Shown piece by piece: positions 46,041 through 54,518 of a DNA stretch of 64,000 nt; the first letter of the stretch is position 1, and every line of letters begins with the position of its first letter. The position numbers and the translations under genes are program-made. The notes below the pieces were generated by a model, which was given only the letters and a program-made list of their open reading frames with translations, did not search any database and was not told where the DNA came from. Source of the stretch: AP-15 sp035503615 (lineage in GTDB: Bacteria; Pseudomonadota; Alphaproteobacteria; ATCC43930; CGMCC-115725); the NCBI GenBank assembly GCA_035503615.1, contig DATJTI010000032.1, positions 1 through 64,000 on the forward strand, given 5' to 3'.

Positions 46041-46094
46041 GCGAATCCGACCGGGCCAGCAAATCCGACCGGGCCGGCGAATCCGACCGGGAAG
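46041..46094. repeat. Three imperfect 18-bp tandem repeats
   Basis: GCGAATCCGACCGGGCCA-type units lie at 46041-46058, 46059-46076 and 46077-46094, differing at one to three bases each. They sit between the divergent EthD-like gene and a small conserved hypothetical gene, 60 bp before its start, so they may carry regulatory or slippage potential. They encode ANPTGP in one shadow frame, which I do not consider a gene. Confidence 0.9.
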
Positions 46095-46155
46095 CCGAGG
46101 CGCGCACGGCCGGGTTTGTGCGGTAAGCTCCCGGCGACGCGAAAGGAGGACGCGC

Positions 46156-46443
46156 ATGGAGTTCCAACGCTACCGGGATTCGCTAACGCAGGACGCGCCG
46201 CCCGAAGGGTTGAGCATGGCGGCGCAGGCGCTGTGGTGGGAAGCCAAGGGGGATTGGCAGCGGGCGCATCACTGCGCGCAGCAACAGCCCGATGCCGAAG
46301 GGGCCTGGGTGCATGCCTACCTGCATCGGGTCGAAGGCGATCTGCGCAACGCCGGCGGCTGGTATGGGCGCGCCGGGCGCCCGGTCTCGACCGCGCCGTT
46401 GCAGCAGGAATGGGAAGCGATCGCCCGCGCATTGATCACCTGA
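46156..46443 (+). CDS. Small conserved hypothetical protein
   Basis: 95 residues. Trp-rich helical sequence: AAQALWWEAKGDWQRAHHC, then AWVHAYLHRVEGDLRNAGG and WYGRAGRPV. I recall similar short proteins across proteobacteria without an assigned role; the helix-turn-helix repeats look TPR-like. GGAGGA precedes the ATG (aaaGGAGGAcgcgc). It ends 7 bp before folK, so the two may be co-transcribed. Confidence 0.75.
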   Translation: MEFQRYRDSLTQDAPPEGLSMAAQALWWEAKGDWQRAHHCAQQQPDAEGAWVHAYLHRVEGDLRNAGGWYGRAGRPVSTAPLQQEWEAIARALIT

Positions 46444-46450
46444 CGGGGCG

Positions 46451-46957
46451 TTGTTGCCTCCCCTGATCCTGATCGGCATCGGCGGCAACCTCGACAGCGC
46501 GCGTTGGGGACCGCCGCGCGCGGTGCTGACCGCAGCACTCGCGGCACTGGTAGCCGAGGGCGTCGTGGTTAGCGCGCGCTCGGGCTGGTACCGCACCGAG
46601 CCGGTGCCGCCCTCCGACCAGCCGTGGTTCGTCAACGCCGTAGCGGCGATCGACACCGGTCTCGAGGCTGCTGCACTGCTGGCGGCGATGCAGCGGGTCG
46701 AGACGCGGTTCGGGCGGGTGCGCACGGTGCCGAACGCCGCACGGGCAGTCGATCTCGATCTGCTCGACTACCGCGGCGAGCAAATCCGATCGGCGCACCT
46801 CGTGTTGCCGCACCCGCGGCTGCATCAGCGCCGGTTTGTCCTCGAGCCGCTGGTCGCAATCGCCCCGGATTGGCGCCACCCGGTGCTCGGGCTGACAGCG
46901 CGGCAGCTTCTTGCGGCGCTCGAACCCGGCCAGCCGGTGATTCGCCTCCCCGATTGA
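46451..46957 (+). CDS. folK: 2-amino-4-hydroxy-6-hydroxymethyldihydropteridine pyrophosphokinase
   Basis: 168 residues; the start (TTG 46451 or the next TTG) is uncertain. HPPK features are the N-terminal IGIGGNLDS, YRTEPVPPSDQPWFVNAV, and the metal/ATP signature RAVDLDLLDYRG followed by LPHPRLHQRRFVLEPL. It transfers pyrophosphate from ATP to the pterin in folate synthesis. No other folate genes are adjacent. Confidence 0.93.
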   Translation: MLPPLILIGIGGNLDSARWGPPRAVLTAALAALVAEGVVVSARSGWYRTEPVPPSDQPWFVNAVAAIDTGLEAAALLAAMQRVETRFGRVRTVPNAARAVDLDLLDYRGEQIRSAHLVLPHPRLHQRRFVLEPLVAIAPDWRHPVLGLTARQLLAALEPGQPVIRLPD

Positions 46958-47019
46958 TCCCGCCGCGGCGCCGATTGAGTTCGCGGGACCCCGGCGATAT
47001 AACCCGCCGGTTCTATCAA

Positions 47020-47076
47020 CGAGCAGACCGGATGGCAACGAGGAGACCGGATGGCAACGAGGAGACCGGATGGCCG
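47020..47076 (+). repeat. 19-bp tandem repeat carrying duplicated ribosome-site/ATG units before the pcm-like gene
   Basis: Three copies of CGAGGAGACCGGATGGCAA (first copy GAGCAG, last copy ending CCG) lie at 47020-47038, 47039-47057 and 47058-47076. Each contains a Shine-Dalgarno-like GAGGAG a few bases before an ATG (47032, 47051, 47070). Because 19 is not a multiple of 3, the three ATGs are in three different frames and only the last opens the gene. Confidence 0.9.
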
Positions 47077-47804
47077 CCGCAGGAGACGGAATGGCGCGGG
47101 ACGATAACGCAGCGGACAGAACGCGGCACCAAGCTGCCGCGGACCGCACGAGTCGATACGAGGCAGCGCGCGCGCATATGATCGACAGCCAGCTGCGGCC
47201 CAACAAGGTCAGCGACGAGCGGGTGCTCGCCGCCTTCGAACGGATCCGCCGGGAGCTGTTTGTTGCCGAGCATCTGCGCTCGGTCGCCTATATCGACGAG
47301 GATCTGCCGCTCGGTCGCGGCCGGTATCTGATGGAGCCGATGGTTTGCGGCCGATTGTTGCAGGCCGCGGCACCCGGGCGCGGCGACGCAGCTCTGGTCG
47401 TCGGCGCCGGACCCGGATACGAGGCGGCGCTGTTGAGCCTGCTGGCGCGCTCAGTCGTTGCCGTCGAGGCGGATGCGGAACTCGCCCGCTGCGCCCGCTC
47501 GGCGCTCGTCGACCACCACATCGCCTCGGTCAAGGTTGTCGAGACACCGCTCGCCGAAGGCCATCGGCCCGGGGCACCCTATGACGTCATCCTGTTCGGC
47601 GGAGCGATTGCCGAGCTGCCGGCGGCGATTGTCGCTCAGCTCGCGGAAGGCGGCCGGCTCGTCGCGGTCGTCAAGACCGGGGGCGGGGTGGGCCGGGCCA
47701 CGCTCGCGACGCGGACTGGCGGAGTCCTCGGCAGCCGCGTTATCTTCGACGCCGCAACCCCGTTGCTACCGGGTTTCCGTCCCGAGCCCGCCTTCACATT
47801 CTGA
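47070..47804 (+). CDS. Protein-L-isoaspartate O-methyltransferase family protein
   Basis: 244 residues from the third repeated ATG; Met8 is an alternative. ARAHMIDSQLRPNKVSDER and LFVAEHLRSVAYIDEDLPL near 35-80 and the SAM-binding ALVVGAGPGYEAALLSLLA (about 110-128) are characteristic of PCMT-like proteins found upstream of tolC in alphaproteobacteria. The classical catalytic loop is partly diverged, so true isoaspartyl repair is uncertain. It ends two bases before the tolC start. Confidence 0.85.
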   Translation: MAAAGDGMARDDNAADRTRHQAAADRTSRYEAARAHMIDSQLRPNKVSDERVLAAFERIRRELFVAEHLRSVAYIDEDLPLGRGRYLMEPMVCGRLLQAAAPGRGDAALVVGAGPGYEAALLSLLARSVVAVEADAELARCARSALVDHHIASVKVVETPLAEGHRPGAPYDVILFGGAIAELPAAIVAQLAEGGRLVAVVKTGGGVGRATLATRTGGVLGSRVIFDAATPLLPGFRPEPAFTF

Positions 47805-47806
47805 GC

Positions 47807-49300
47807 ATGACCGATGCTTCTGTACTCTGGCGCCCGGTGATGCGGGCGACCGCATCGATCCGAAACCCCGGCAGCACCCGCCGCGCGCCGCGTTGCCGCT
47901 TCGCCGCAGGTGCCATCGCCGGCGTCGCGGCGGTGATCGTGCTGATGGCATCGATGATGCTGCCGGCGCAGGCACAGACACTTACCCAGGCGCTGGCTGA
48001 AGCCTACAACACCAATCCGCAGCTTCTGGCACAGCGCGCCCTGCTGCGGGCGACCGATGAACAGGTGCCGCAGGCGCTGTCCGGCTGGCGCCCGACCGTG
48101 ACCGTCACCGGACAGGTGGGCGGGGCGCGCAGCAGCATTTTCACACCGGCGACCGGGGTTCCGGTCCTGCCGCACACGACCACCTACGACACGTTCTATC
48201 AGAACAGCCTCGGTCTGCAGGTCACCCAGCCGGTGTACAGCGGCGGCCGGACGATCGCGCAGACCCGGGAGGCGATCAACACGGTCGAGGCCACCCGGGC
48301 GCAGACGCTGGCGGTCGAAACCTCGGTATTTCAGGCGGTGGCGCAGGCTTATCTCGACGTCGTGCGCGACCAGGCCCTGGTCGAGGTCGATCGCAACAAT
48401 GTCGAGGTGCTGAGCAAGCAGCTCGAAGCGACCCAGGACCGGTTCCGGGTCGGCGAAGTTACCCGCACCGATGTGGCGCAGGCCGAATCCTCGCTGGCCC
48501 AGGCGCAGGGCACGCTGACCGCAGCCCAGGGCACGCTTGCCCAGAGCCGGGCGGAATATGTGCGCGCGGTCGGCCAGGAGCCCGGCCGGCTGTTGCTGCC
48601 GCGCGACCGGCCGGCCCTGCCGGCGACCCGCGAAGAGGCTCAGACGCTGGCCGCCGACGACAATTACAGTGTCATCGCGGCAAACTTTGCCGAGCTCGCC
48701 TCGCGCGACAATGTCAGTGCTACGCGCGATCAGCTGCGGCCGCAAATCTCGCTGGTCGGAAATCTCACCCGCCTTGTCGCCCCCTCGGTCACCTTGGCCG
48801 GCTCGCGGGAAGAAGAGGCGGCGATCACCGCGCAGATGACGGTGCCGCTCTACGAGGCCGGGGCGATCTATTCGCAGACGCGGCAGGCCGAGCAGACTGT
48901 CGGGCAGCGGCGCAGCCAGGTCGACGACGCACGTCGTGCCGCGGTGCAGACCGCGACCGATGCGTGGGAGACGCTGAAGGCGGCGCGGGCCAGCATCGCT
49001 TCGTTCTCAGCGGCGGTGCGGGCAGCGCAAATCGCGCTCGTCGGCATCCAGCAGGAGGCCCTGGTCGGCACCGCCACGACCCTCGACGTGCTGGTGCAGA
49101 ACCAGCAGCTCTTGACCACACAGGAGCAGCTGATTGTCGCCGAACACGATGCCGCACTCGCCGAGTTCAACCTGGCGGCGTCGATCGGCCGCCTGGTGGC
49201 GCCCGAGCTCCACCTCCCGGTGCAGCTCTACGACATGGAGCGGCACTACAAGGAAGTGAAGGACAAGTGGATCGGCTTTGGCGGCGGTCTCAACGAGTGA
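47807..49300 (+). CDS. tolC: TolC-family outer membrane efflux protein
   Basis: 497 residues, typical length. A long N-region with a signal peptide (AGVAAVIVLMASMMLPAQAQ) should be cleaved after AQAQ, near residue 57; the start could instead be the Met at residue 12. The mature chain opens QTLTQALAEAYNTNPQLLA, the TolC outer-membrane-factor repeat, and has GLQVTQPVYSGGRTIAQTR plus a second half TVPLYEAGAIYSQTRQAE. It forms trimeric channels for type I secretion and efflux pumps such as the EmrAB pair at 0.7-3.6 kb. Confidence 0.93.
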   Translation: MTDASVLWRPVMRATASIRNPGSTRRAPRCRFAAGAIAGVAAVIVLMASMMLPAQAQTLTQALAEAYNTNPQLLAQRALLRATDEQVPQALSGWRPTVTVTGQVGGARSSIFTPATGVPVLPHTTTYDTFYQNSLGLQVTQPVYSGGRTIAQTREAINTVEATRAQTLAVETSVFQAVAQAYLDVVRDQALVEVDRNNVEVLSKQLEATQDRFRVGEVTRTDVAQAESSLAQAQGTLTAAQGTLAQSRAEYVRAVGQEPGRLLLPRDRPALPATREEAQTLAADDNYSVIAANFAELASRDNVSATRDQLRPQISLVGNLTRLVAPSVTLAGSREEEAAITAQMTVPLYEAGAIYSQTRQAEQTVGQRRSQVDDARRAAVQTATDAWETLKAARASIASFSAAVRAAQIALVGIQQEALVGTATTLDVLVQNQQLLTTQEQLIVAEHDAALAEFNLAASIGRLVAPELHLPVQLYDMERHYKEVKDKWIGFGGGLNE

Positions 49301-49325
49301 GTCCACGGCATGGCCCTGTCTCTGG

Positions 49326-49370
49326 AAAATTCGACCGGGGACCCCTAGTCTAGCCGGAGCCTCGAATTTT
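49326..49370. promoter_or_regulatory. 9-bp inverted repeat in the tolC-popZ gap
   Basis: AAAATTCGA (49326-49334) pairs with TCGAATTTT (49362-49370) across 27 bp. It falls just before the PopZ-like start. It could act as a stem that ends tolC transcription or as an operator for the next gene. There is no U-tract terminator after it. Confidence 0.35.
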
Positions 49371-49383
49371 ATCGGTTGCTTCG

Positions 49384-50028
49384 ATGTCGGATGTGAAATC
49401 CCAGCCGAACCCGGCGACGCCCGGCCGTCCGGCGATGGACGCGGCGCCCGATCGCTCGATGGAAGAGATCATCGCGTCGATCAGCCGCATCATTGCCGAG
49501 GATGGCCGGCCGAGCGATCCCCGGGCGAGCGATCCCCGGGCGAGCGGCGCGGCGCGGCGCGTTCCGCCGGGGCCGACGACCGGTATTCTCGAATTGACCG
49601 ATGCGATTGCCGATGACGGCTCGGTGCAACGGCTTGCCCCGGCCGCCGGCCCATCGGTCGGCGCCGATCCCGGCCGGGACGCAATGGCAGCAGGTACGGT
49701 GCCCGATGCCGCGCCCGCGCCGCCGCAACCCTCCGCCGCGACGGGTAATCCCTCCTTCCCACCGACGGCGCGGTCGGAGCGGATCCTGTCCACCGCGACA
49801 TCGGAGGCGACGGCGTCGGCCTTTGCCCGTCTCGGCGCCGTGTCGCGCGAGCGCCGCGCCGCAGCGGACCTGCCGATCGGCGCCCCGGCGCGCACCCTCG
49901 AGGATGTCGTGCGCGAGAGCTTGCAGCCATTGCTGCAAGCCTGGCTCGAGGCGCACCTGCCGGCGCTCGTCGAGCGGCTGGTTCGCGAGGAAATCGCGCG
50001 CGTCGCCGCCGAGGCGGGGCTGCGCTGA
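49384..50028 (+). CDS. PopZ-like polar organising protein (DUF2497 family)
   Basis: 214 residues. The N-terminal helix SMEEIIASISRIIAEDG (about 25-41) and C-terminal TLEDVVRESLQPLLQAWLEA followed by LPALVERLVREEIARV match the two conserved ends of PopZ. The middle is Pro/Ala-rich and disordered. PopZ forms a pole-located matrix that tethers ParB and the chromosome. A perfect 15-bp duplication (49512-49526 and 49527-49541) adds one DPRAS copy to the linker. It precedes valS, as is common in alphaproteobacteria. Confidence 0.88.
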   Translation: MSDVKSQPNPATPGRPAMDAAPDRSMEEIIASISRIIAEDGRPSDPRASDPRASGAARRVPPGPTTGILELTDAIADDGSVQRLAPAAGPSVGADPGRDAMAAGTVPDAAPAPPQPSAATGNPSFPPTARSERILSTATSEATASAFARLGAVSRERRAAADLPIGAPARTLEDVVRESLQPLLQAWLEAHLPALVERLVREEIARVAAEAGLR

Positions 50029-50095
50029 CCGCGGAGCGCGGGCCTGCAGGCGCCAATCGGCGCGGCCAATCCTACTAGTCGAGGATCGTTCGGCA

Positions 50096-52804
50096 ATGCT
50101 GGACAAGACTTTCGAGCCATCTGCCGTGGAGCGGCGCTGCTATGCGCTATGGGAGGGTTCTGGCGCCTTCGCCGCCGAACCGCAGAGCGGCAAGCCGCCC
50201 TACACGATCATGATGCCGCCGCCGAACGTGACCGGCAGCCTGCATATGGGCCACGCGCTGACCTTCACATTGCAGGATGTGCTGGTGCGCTACCAGCGCA
50301 TGCGCGGCCGCGACGTCTTGTGGCAGCCCGGCACCGACCACGCCGGCATCGCCACCGAGATCGTCGTCACCGACCAGCTCGCCGCTTCGGGACAGTCGAA
50401 GCGCGATCTCGGCCGCGACCGTTTTGTCGAACGGGTTTGGCAGTGGAAGGAGCAGTCGGGCGGCACGATCACCCGCCAGCTGCGCCGTCTCGGTGCATCG
50501 CCCGACTGGCAGCGCGAGCGCTTCACGATGGATCCGGGGCTCGCCGTCGCGGTGCGCCGGGTCTTCGTGCAGCTTTACCGCGAGGGGCTGGTCTATCGCG
50601 CGCAGCGGCTCGTCAATTGGGACCCGGAGATGCACACCGTGATCTCCGACCTCGAAGTCGAGAGCCGCGAAACCAAAGGCTCGCTGTGGCATATCCGCTA
50701 CCCGATCGAGGGCGAGCCCGGACGCTTTGTGACGGTGGCGACGACCCGGCCCGAAACGATGCTCGGCGACACCGCGGTCGCGGTCCATCCGGATGATGCG
50801 CGCTATGCCGATCTGGTCGGGAGGTCGGCACGCCTGCCGCTCGTCGGCCGGCTGATCCCGATCATCGCCGATGAATACGCCGATCCCGACACCGGCAGCG
50901 GTGCCGTCAAGATCACGCCGGCGCATGATTTCAATGATTTCGAGGTCGGCCGCCGGCACAATCTCCAGTCGATCAACATCTTCGACGCCCACGCCCGGCT
51001 CAACGATGCGTCACCGCTGGCGTATCGCGGTCTCGACCGGTTCGCCGCGCGCGAACGCATCGTCGCCGATCTCGATGCCGCCGGTCTTCTCGAAAAGACC
51101 GAAGAGCATACGCTGATGGTGCCGCATCACGACCGCTCCGGCGTCGTCATCGAACCTTGGCTGACCGACCAGTGGTTCTGCGACGCACGGGTGCTGGCGC
51201 AGCCGGCGATCGCCGCGGTCGAGCGGGGCAGTGAGCAAGGCGGCACGGACTTTGTGCCAAAGCAGTGGGAGAACACGTTTTTCGAATGGATGCGCAACAT
51301 CCAGCCATGGTGCATCTCGCGGCAATTGTGGTGGGGCCACCAGATCCCGGCCTGGTACGGCCCCGATGGCGCGGTTTTTGTCGCCGAGAGCGAGGCCGAA
51401 GCTCGCGTCGAGGCGCAAGCGAAATACGGCGAAGACACTGCGCTGCGCCGCGACGAGGACGTGCTCGACACCTGGTTTTCGTCCGGCCTGTGGCCGTTCT
51501 CGACCTTGGGCTGGCCCGAACAGACACCGGAATTGGCGCGGTACTACCCCGGAGACGTGCTGGTCACCGGGTTTGACATCATCTTTTTCTGGGTCGCCCG
51601 GATGATGATGATGGGGCTGCACTTTATGAAGGATGTGCCGTTCCGCACCGTCTACATCCACGCGCTGGTGCGCGACGAGCGCGGCCAGAAGATGTCGAAA
51701 TCGCGCGGCAACATCATCGACCCGCTCGAATTGATCGACCGCTATGGCTGCGACGCATTGCGTTTTACGTTGGCGGCGCTGGCCGCCCCCGGCCGCGATA
51801 TCAAGCTCGCCGAGAGCCGGGTCGAGGGCTACCGCAATTTCGCGACCAAGCTGTGGAACGCCGCGCGCTACGCACAGCTGAACGGCTGCACGCCGGCGGA
51901 CGGGTTTGCCCCGGCGCAATGCCGGCTGACCGTCAACCGCTGGATCGTCGCCGCTCTTGCCGATTGCGCCGCCGCGGTCACCGCGTCGCTCGACGCCTAT
52001 CGTTTCGACGAGGTGGCGAACCAGCTCTACCAGTTCGTCTGGGGCACGTTCTGCGACTGGTACATCGAATTCACCAAGCCGATCCTGCAAGGCGAGGATG
52101 CCGCGCAACGCGGTGAGACGCAGGCGATGACCGCCTGGGTGCTGGGCCGGATCCTGCATCTGCTGCACCCGATCATGCCGTTCATCACCGAGGAGCTGTG
52201 GCAATACTTCGCCGGCGACGAGGGTTTCGCGGGCGACGCCATGCGCCCGCTGATCTCGGCGCCTTGGCCCGATTTCGCACCCGATCTCGTCGACCGGGCG
52301 GCCGCGGCGGAAATCGAATGGGTGATCGCGGCGATCACGGCGATCCGCACGGTGCGCGCCGAGATGAACGTACCTCCCGCCGCGCGCGTGCCGCTGCTCG
52401 TCAGGGATGCCGAGCCCGCCGCCCTGGATCGACTCTCCCGCCATCGCGAGCACTTCGTGCGTCTGGCGCGGGCTGAAGAGATCAAGGTGGTCGAAGAGCC
52501 GCCGCTCGGAAGCATCCAGACCATTGTCGAGGGTGCGACGCTGATCCTGAATCTTGGTGGAGTAGTCGATCTCACTCGCGAGAAGACGCGGCTCGCAAAG
52601 GAGCTTGTTCGTCTGGAGACAGAGATCGGTAAGATCGCCGCAAAGCTCAAAAACCCCGGCTTTCTCGCGAAGGCCCCACCTGAAATCATCGAGGAGCAGC
52701 GCGAACGCGAGAATGATGCGCGTCGCGACCTCAGTCGGGTACAAGTCGCTTATGGCCGCCTGGAAGGCCGCAGTACATCGATGTCCAGCGGACGCGCGGG
52801 TTAG
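50096..52804 (+). CDS. valS: Valyl-tRNA synthetase
   Basis: 902 residues. The class I signature appears as PPPNVTGSLHMGH (HIGH-type at 50-53) and KMSKS at 532-536. The editing domain holds ATTRPETMLGDTAVAVHP. A C-terminal coiled coil (LTREKTRLAKELVRLETEI, GKIAAKLKNPGFLAKAPPE) is the ValS-specific arm. It charges tRNA-Val and hydrolyses mischarged Thr. I start it at the ATG at 50096, in frame with the HMGH block. The last 12 residues are unusually Ser/Gly-rich. Confidence 0.97.
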   Translation: MLDKTFEPSAVERRCYALWEGSGAFAAEPQSGKPPYTIMMPPPNVTGSLHMGHALTFTLQDVLVRYQRMRGRDVLWQPGTDHAGIATEIVVTDQLAASGQSKRDLGRDRFVERVWQWKEQSGGTITRQLRRLGASPDWQRERFTMDPGLAVAVRRVFVQLYREGLVYRAQRLVNWDPEMHTVISDLEVESRETKGSLWHIRYPIEGEPGRFVTVATTRPETMLGDTAVAVHPDDARYADLVGRSARLPLVGRLIPIIADEYADPDTGSGAVKITPAHDFNDFEVGRRHNLQSINIFDAHARLNDASPLAYRGLDRFAARERIVADLDAAGLLEKTEEHTLMVPHHDRSGVVIEPWLTDQWFCDARVLAQPAIAAVERGSEQGGTDFVPKQWENTFFEWMRNIQPWCISRQLWWGHQIPAWYGPDGAVFVAESEAEARVEAQAKYGEDTALRRDEDVLDTWFSSGLWPFSTLGWPEQTPELARYYPGDVLVTGFDIIFFWVARMMMMGLHFMKDVPFRTVYIHALVRDERGQKMSKSRGNIIDPLELIDRYGCDALRFTLAALAAPGRDIKLAESRVEGYRNFATKLWNAARYAQLNGCTPADGFAPAQCRLTVNRWIVAALADCAAAVTASLDAYRFDEVANQLYQFVWGTFCDWYIEFTKPILQGEDAAQRGETQAMTAWVLGRILHLLHPIMPFITEELWQYFAGDEGFAGDAMRPLISAPWPDFAPDLVDRAAAAEIEWVIAAITAIRTVRAEMNVPPAARVPLLVRDAEPAALDRLSRHREHFVRLARAEEIKVVEEPPLGSIQTIVEGATLILNLGGVVDLTREKTRLAKELVRLETEIGKIAAKLKNPGFLAKAPPEIIEEQRERENDARRDLSRVQVAYGRLEGRSTSMSSGRAG

Positions 52805-53290
52805 TGGCGGAAGAGCCGGCCCGTTTCAACCTGGCGCGCGAGCCGGCGGCGGCCAAGCGGCCGCGAGTATCTCAGCACCGCCGGCATCGCCTCCGGAAAG
52901 CTTCATTAACAAAATTTTGCGATTTTGCTTCGCTGCGCCGGGAGCCTGCTCTTGGCCACGATCCTGAAACGTGGTCTTTCAAAGATACCCCTCCAGGTAA
53001 AGAATAAAAATTAAGAGGTTCAGAAGTGGAGGCGCACTGCTTCGCTACCGGCTAGCTGAACGCGAACCGACGCCCGAAAATTGACTGATAACCAAAATGC
53101 ATGGGCGGGTTGACAAGCCCGATCTGCCCTGTTTAGCTTCGAAAGTCCTCTCTGTCATACCCGGATGCAGTATCCGCAATCCGGGACGACTCCGATCTGC
53201 ATCTCCGAGCCCATCCGATACAGTGGCATGGCGACGAGCCCGTTTGTGCCGGCGGCGCGGAATTGCCCAACCAGAAGGAGACGATGCCGG
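52805..53290. other. AT-richer spacer downstream of valS
   Basis: 486 bp. From about 52905 to 53035 the base composition falls well below the neighbours (runs such as AAAATTTTGCGATTTTGC and AAAGAATAAAAATTAAG). A REP-like hairpin sits at 53160-53185 (CCCGGATGC paired with GCAATCCGGG, one bulge). A 67-codon frame starting at the valS stop has no homology signs. The region may contain the valS terminator and the rlpA promoter. Confidence 0.5.
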
Positions 53291-53974
53291 ATGCCCCTGC
53301 GTCGGACGATTGGGATTTCGCTTGCGCTGCTGATGGCGTCGGCCGGCGCCATGGCCAAGACACCGGAAAGAGGCGCCACTCATCAGTCGAGCCAGCCGCC
53401 GGACGCCGGTCATCAGAAAATCACGGATCAGTCGGACAAAACACGTGCCGCGCATCGTTCCCGGCGCGCCTCGCGACTGGTGTGGCATCGCCCGGGTCGG
53501 GTGCGTTACGAGCGCCGGGCAGTGGCTGATCGGGCCGACGATACCGCGACAGCCCCGTCCTGGGGTCCGATGCACGCCACTGGCGCGCTGCAGATCGGGC
53601 GGGCGGCGTGGTACGATCTGGTCGGCGACCGCACCTCGAGCGGCGAGCGGCTCGATACCGTCACCCCGACCGCAGCGCATCGCACGCTGCCGCTCGGTTC
53701 CTGCGCGAAAGTCACCGATCTCGACACCGGCCACTCGATCATCGTCAAGATCAACGACCGTGGCCCCTATAATCGCCGCTTCATCATCGATCTGTCGCCA
53801 CGCGCCGCCGAAGAGCTGGGAATGCGGCATGCGGGAGTTGCCGCGGTTGCCGTCGAGCCGGTCGCCACCTCCGTCGCGGCTGCGAGTTCGGCGACGATCA
53901 CCTCGACGGCAGTCGCGGCGGCGCGGCCGAATCTCGCCGCCTATCGCACCACCGCCGCCAATCTGATCCAGTAG
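53291..53974 (+). CDS. RlpA-like septal/cell-wall protein with DPBB domain
   Basis: 227 residues from the ATG at 53291, the first Met giving a good signal peptide (MPLRRTIGISLALLMASAG, cut near residue 22). AAGGAG lies ~13 bp upstream, a little far. The double-psi beta-barrel domain fills the second half: GRAAWYDLVGDRTSSGERL, LPLGSCAKVTDLDTGHSII and KINDRGPYNRRFIIDLSPR. RlpA proteins cleave naked glycan strands at septa. The SPOR domain of E. coli RlpA is missing. It is a periplasmic lytic-transglycosylase candidate. Confidence 0.85.
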   Translation: MPLRRTIGISLALLMASAGAMAKTPERGATHQSSQPPDAGHQKITDQSDKTRAAHRSRRASRLVWHRPGRVRYERRAVADRADDTATAPSWGPMHATGALQIGRAAWYDLVGDRTSSGERLDTVTPTAAHRTLPLGSCAKVTDLDTGHSIIVKINDRGPYNRRFIIDLSPRAAEELGMRHAGVAAVAVEPVATSVAAASSATITSTAVAAARPNLAAYRTTAANLIQ

Positions 53975-53988
53975 ACCCGCCGGGTCGC

Positions 53989-54393
53989 TCAACGCGCCGG
54001 ATCGCGCGCGAAATACTCAAGGTCCTCCGGCCGTGGCCGCCAGTCGGGATTGCTTGGCCATTCGCGGGTCCGGCCCGACATCGCCTCGCCGTAACGCACC
54101 CGGAACAGCACGGTGCGCTGCGGGCCGTTGCGGTATTCGTGCAGTTCACCGCGAGGATGGACGACAAACGCCCCGGGCTCGATCGCAATCGTTTCGGTCG
54201 GAGTGCGCATCGTGCCGCCGCCCTCGAAGCAGAAATAGATTTCGGTCGCATCCGGGTGGCAGTGATAGGGGCTCGTCTGCCCGGGCTCCCAGCAAGCGAT
54301 CGTTACATCCCCTTCTCCGGTCGTGCCCAGCACCCGTTCCAGGTGCTTTTTCGGGTCGAACGCCCGCTCCACCTTCAAGTTGAAGCTGTACAC
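53989..54393 (-). CDS. Cupin-domain protein
   Basis: 134 residues, one cupin barrel. Motif 1 is visible as SPYHCHPDATEIYFCFEGGG (metal ligands His, His, Glu) and motif 2 as GAFVVHPRGELHEYRN (His). It probably binds a metal and stabilises or modifies a small acid, but the substrate is unknown. It is convergent with rlpA (14-bp gap) and divergent from the PEP mutase-family gene. Confidence 0.85.
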   Translation of the reverse strand: MYSFNLKVERAFDPKKHLERVLGTTGEGDVTIACWEPGQTSPYHCHPDATEIYFCFEGGGTMRTPTETIAIEPGAFVVHPRGELHEYRNGPQRTVLFRVRYGEAMSGRTREWPSNPDWRPRPEDLEYFARDPAR

Positions 54394-54518
54394 CGGCCTC
54401 CTCCGCGGTTTTGCCGCAACCTAGACCGCCGGCCCGTCAGCCGGCAAGCGGGCACGGATCCGTCGCGCAACTCGGGCTGGACGGGGCCGCGCCGCCGACC
54501 TAGCCTGCGGCAATCGGC

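Noticed and set aside
52804..53007. 67-codon frame beginning at the valS stop
   Set aside because: No ribosome site, no homology pattern, runs into AT-rich non-coding DNA.
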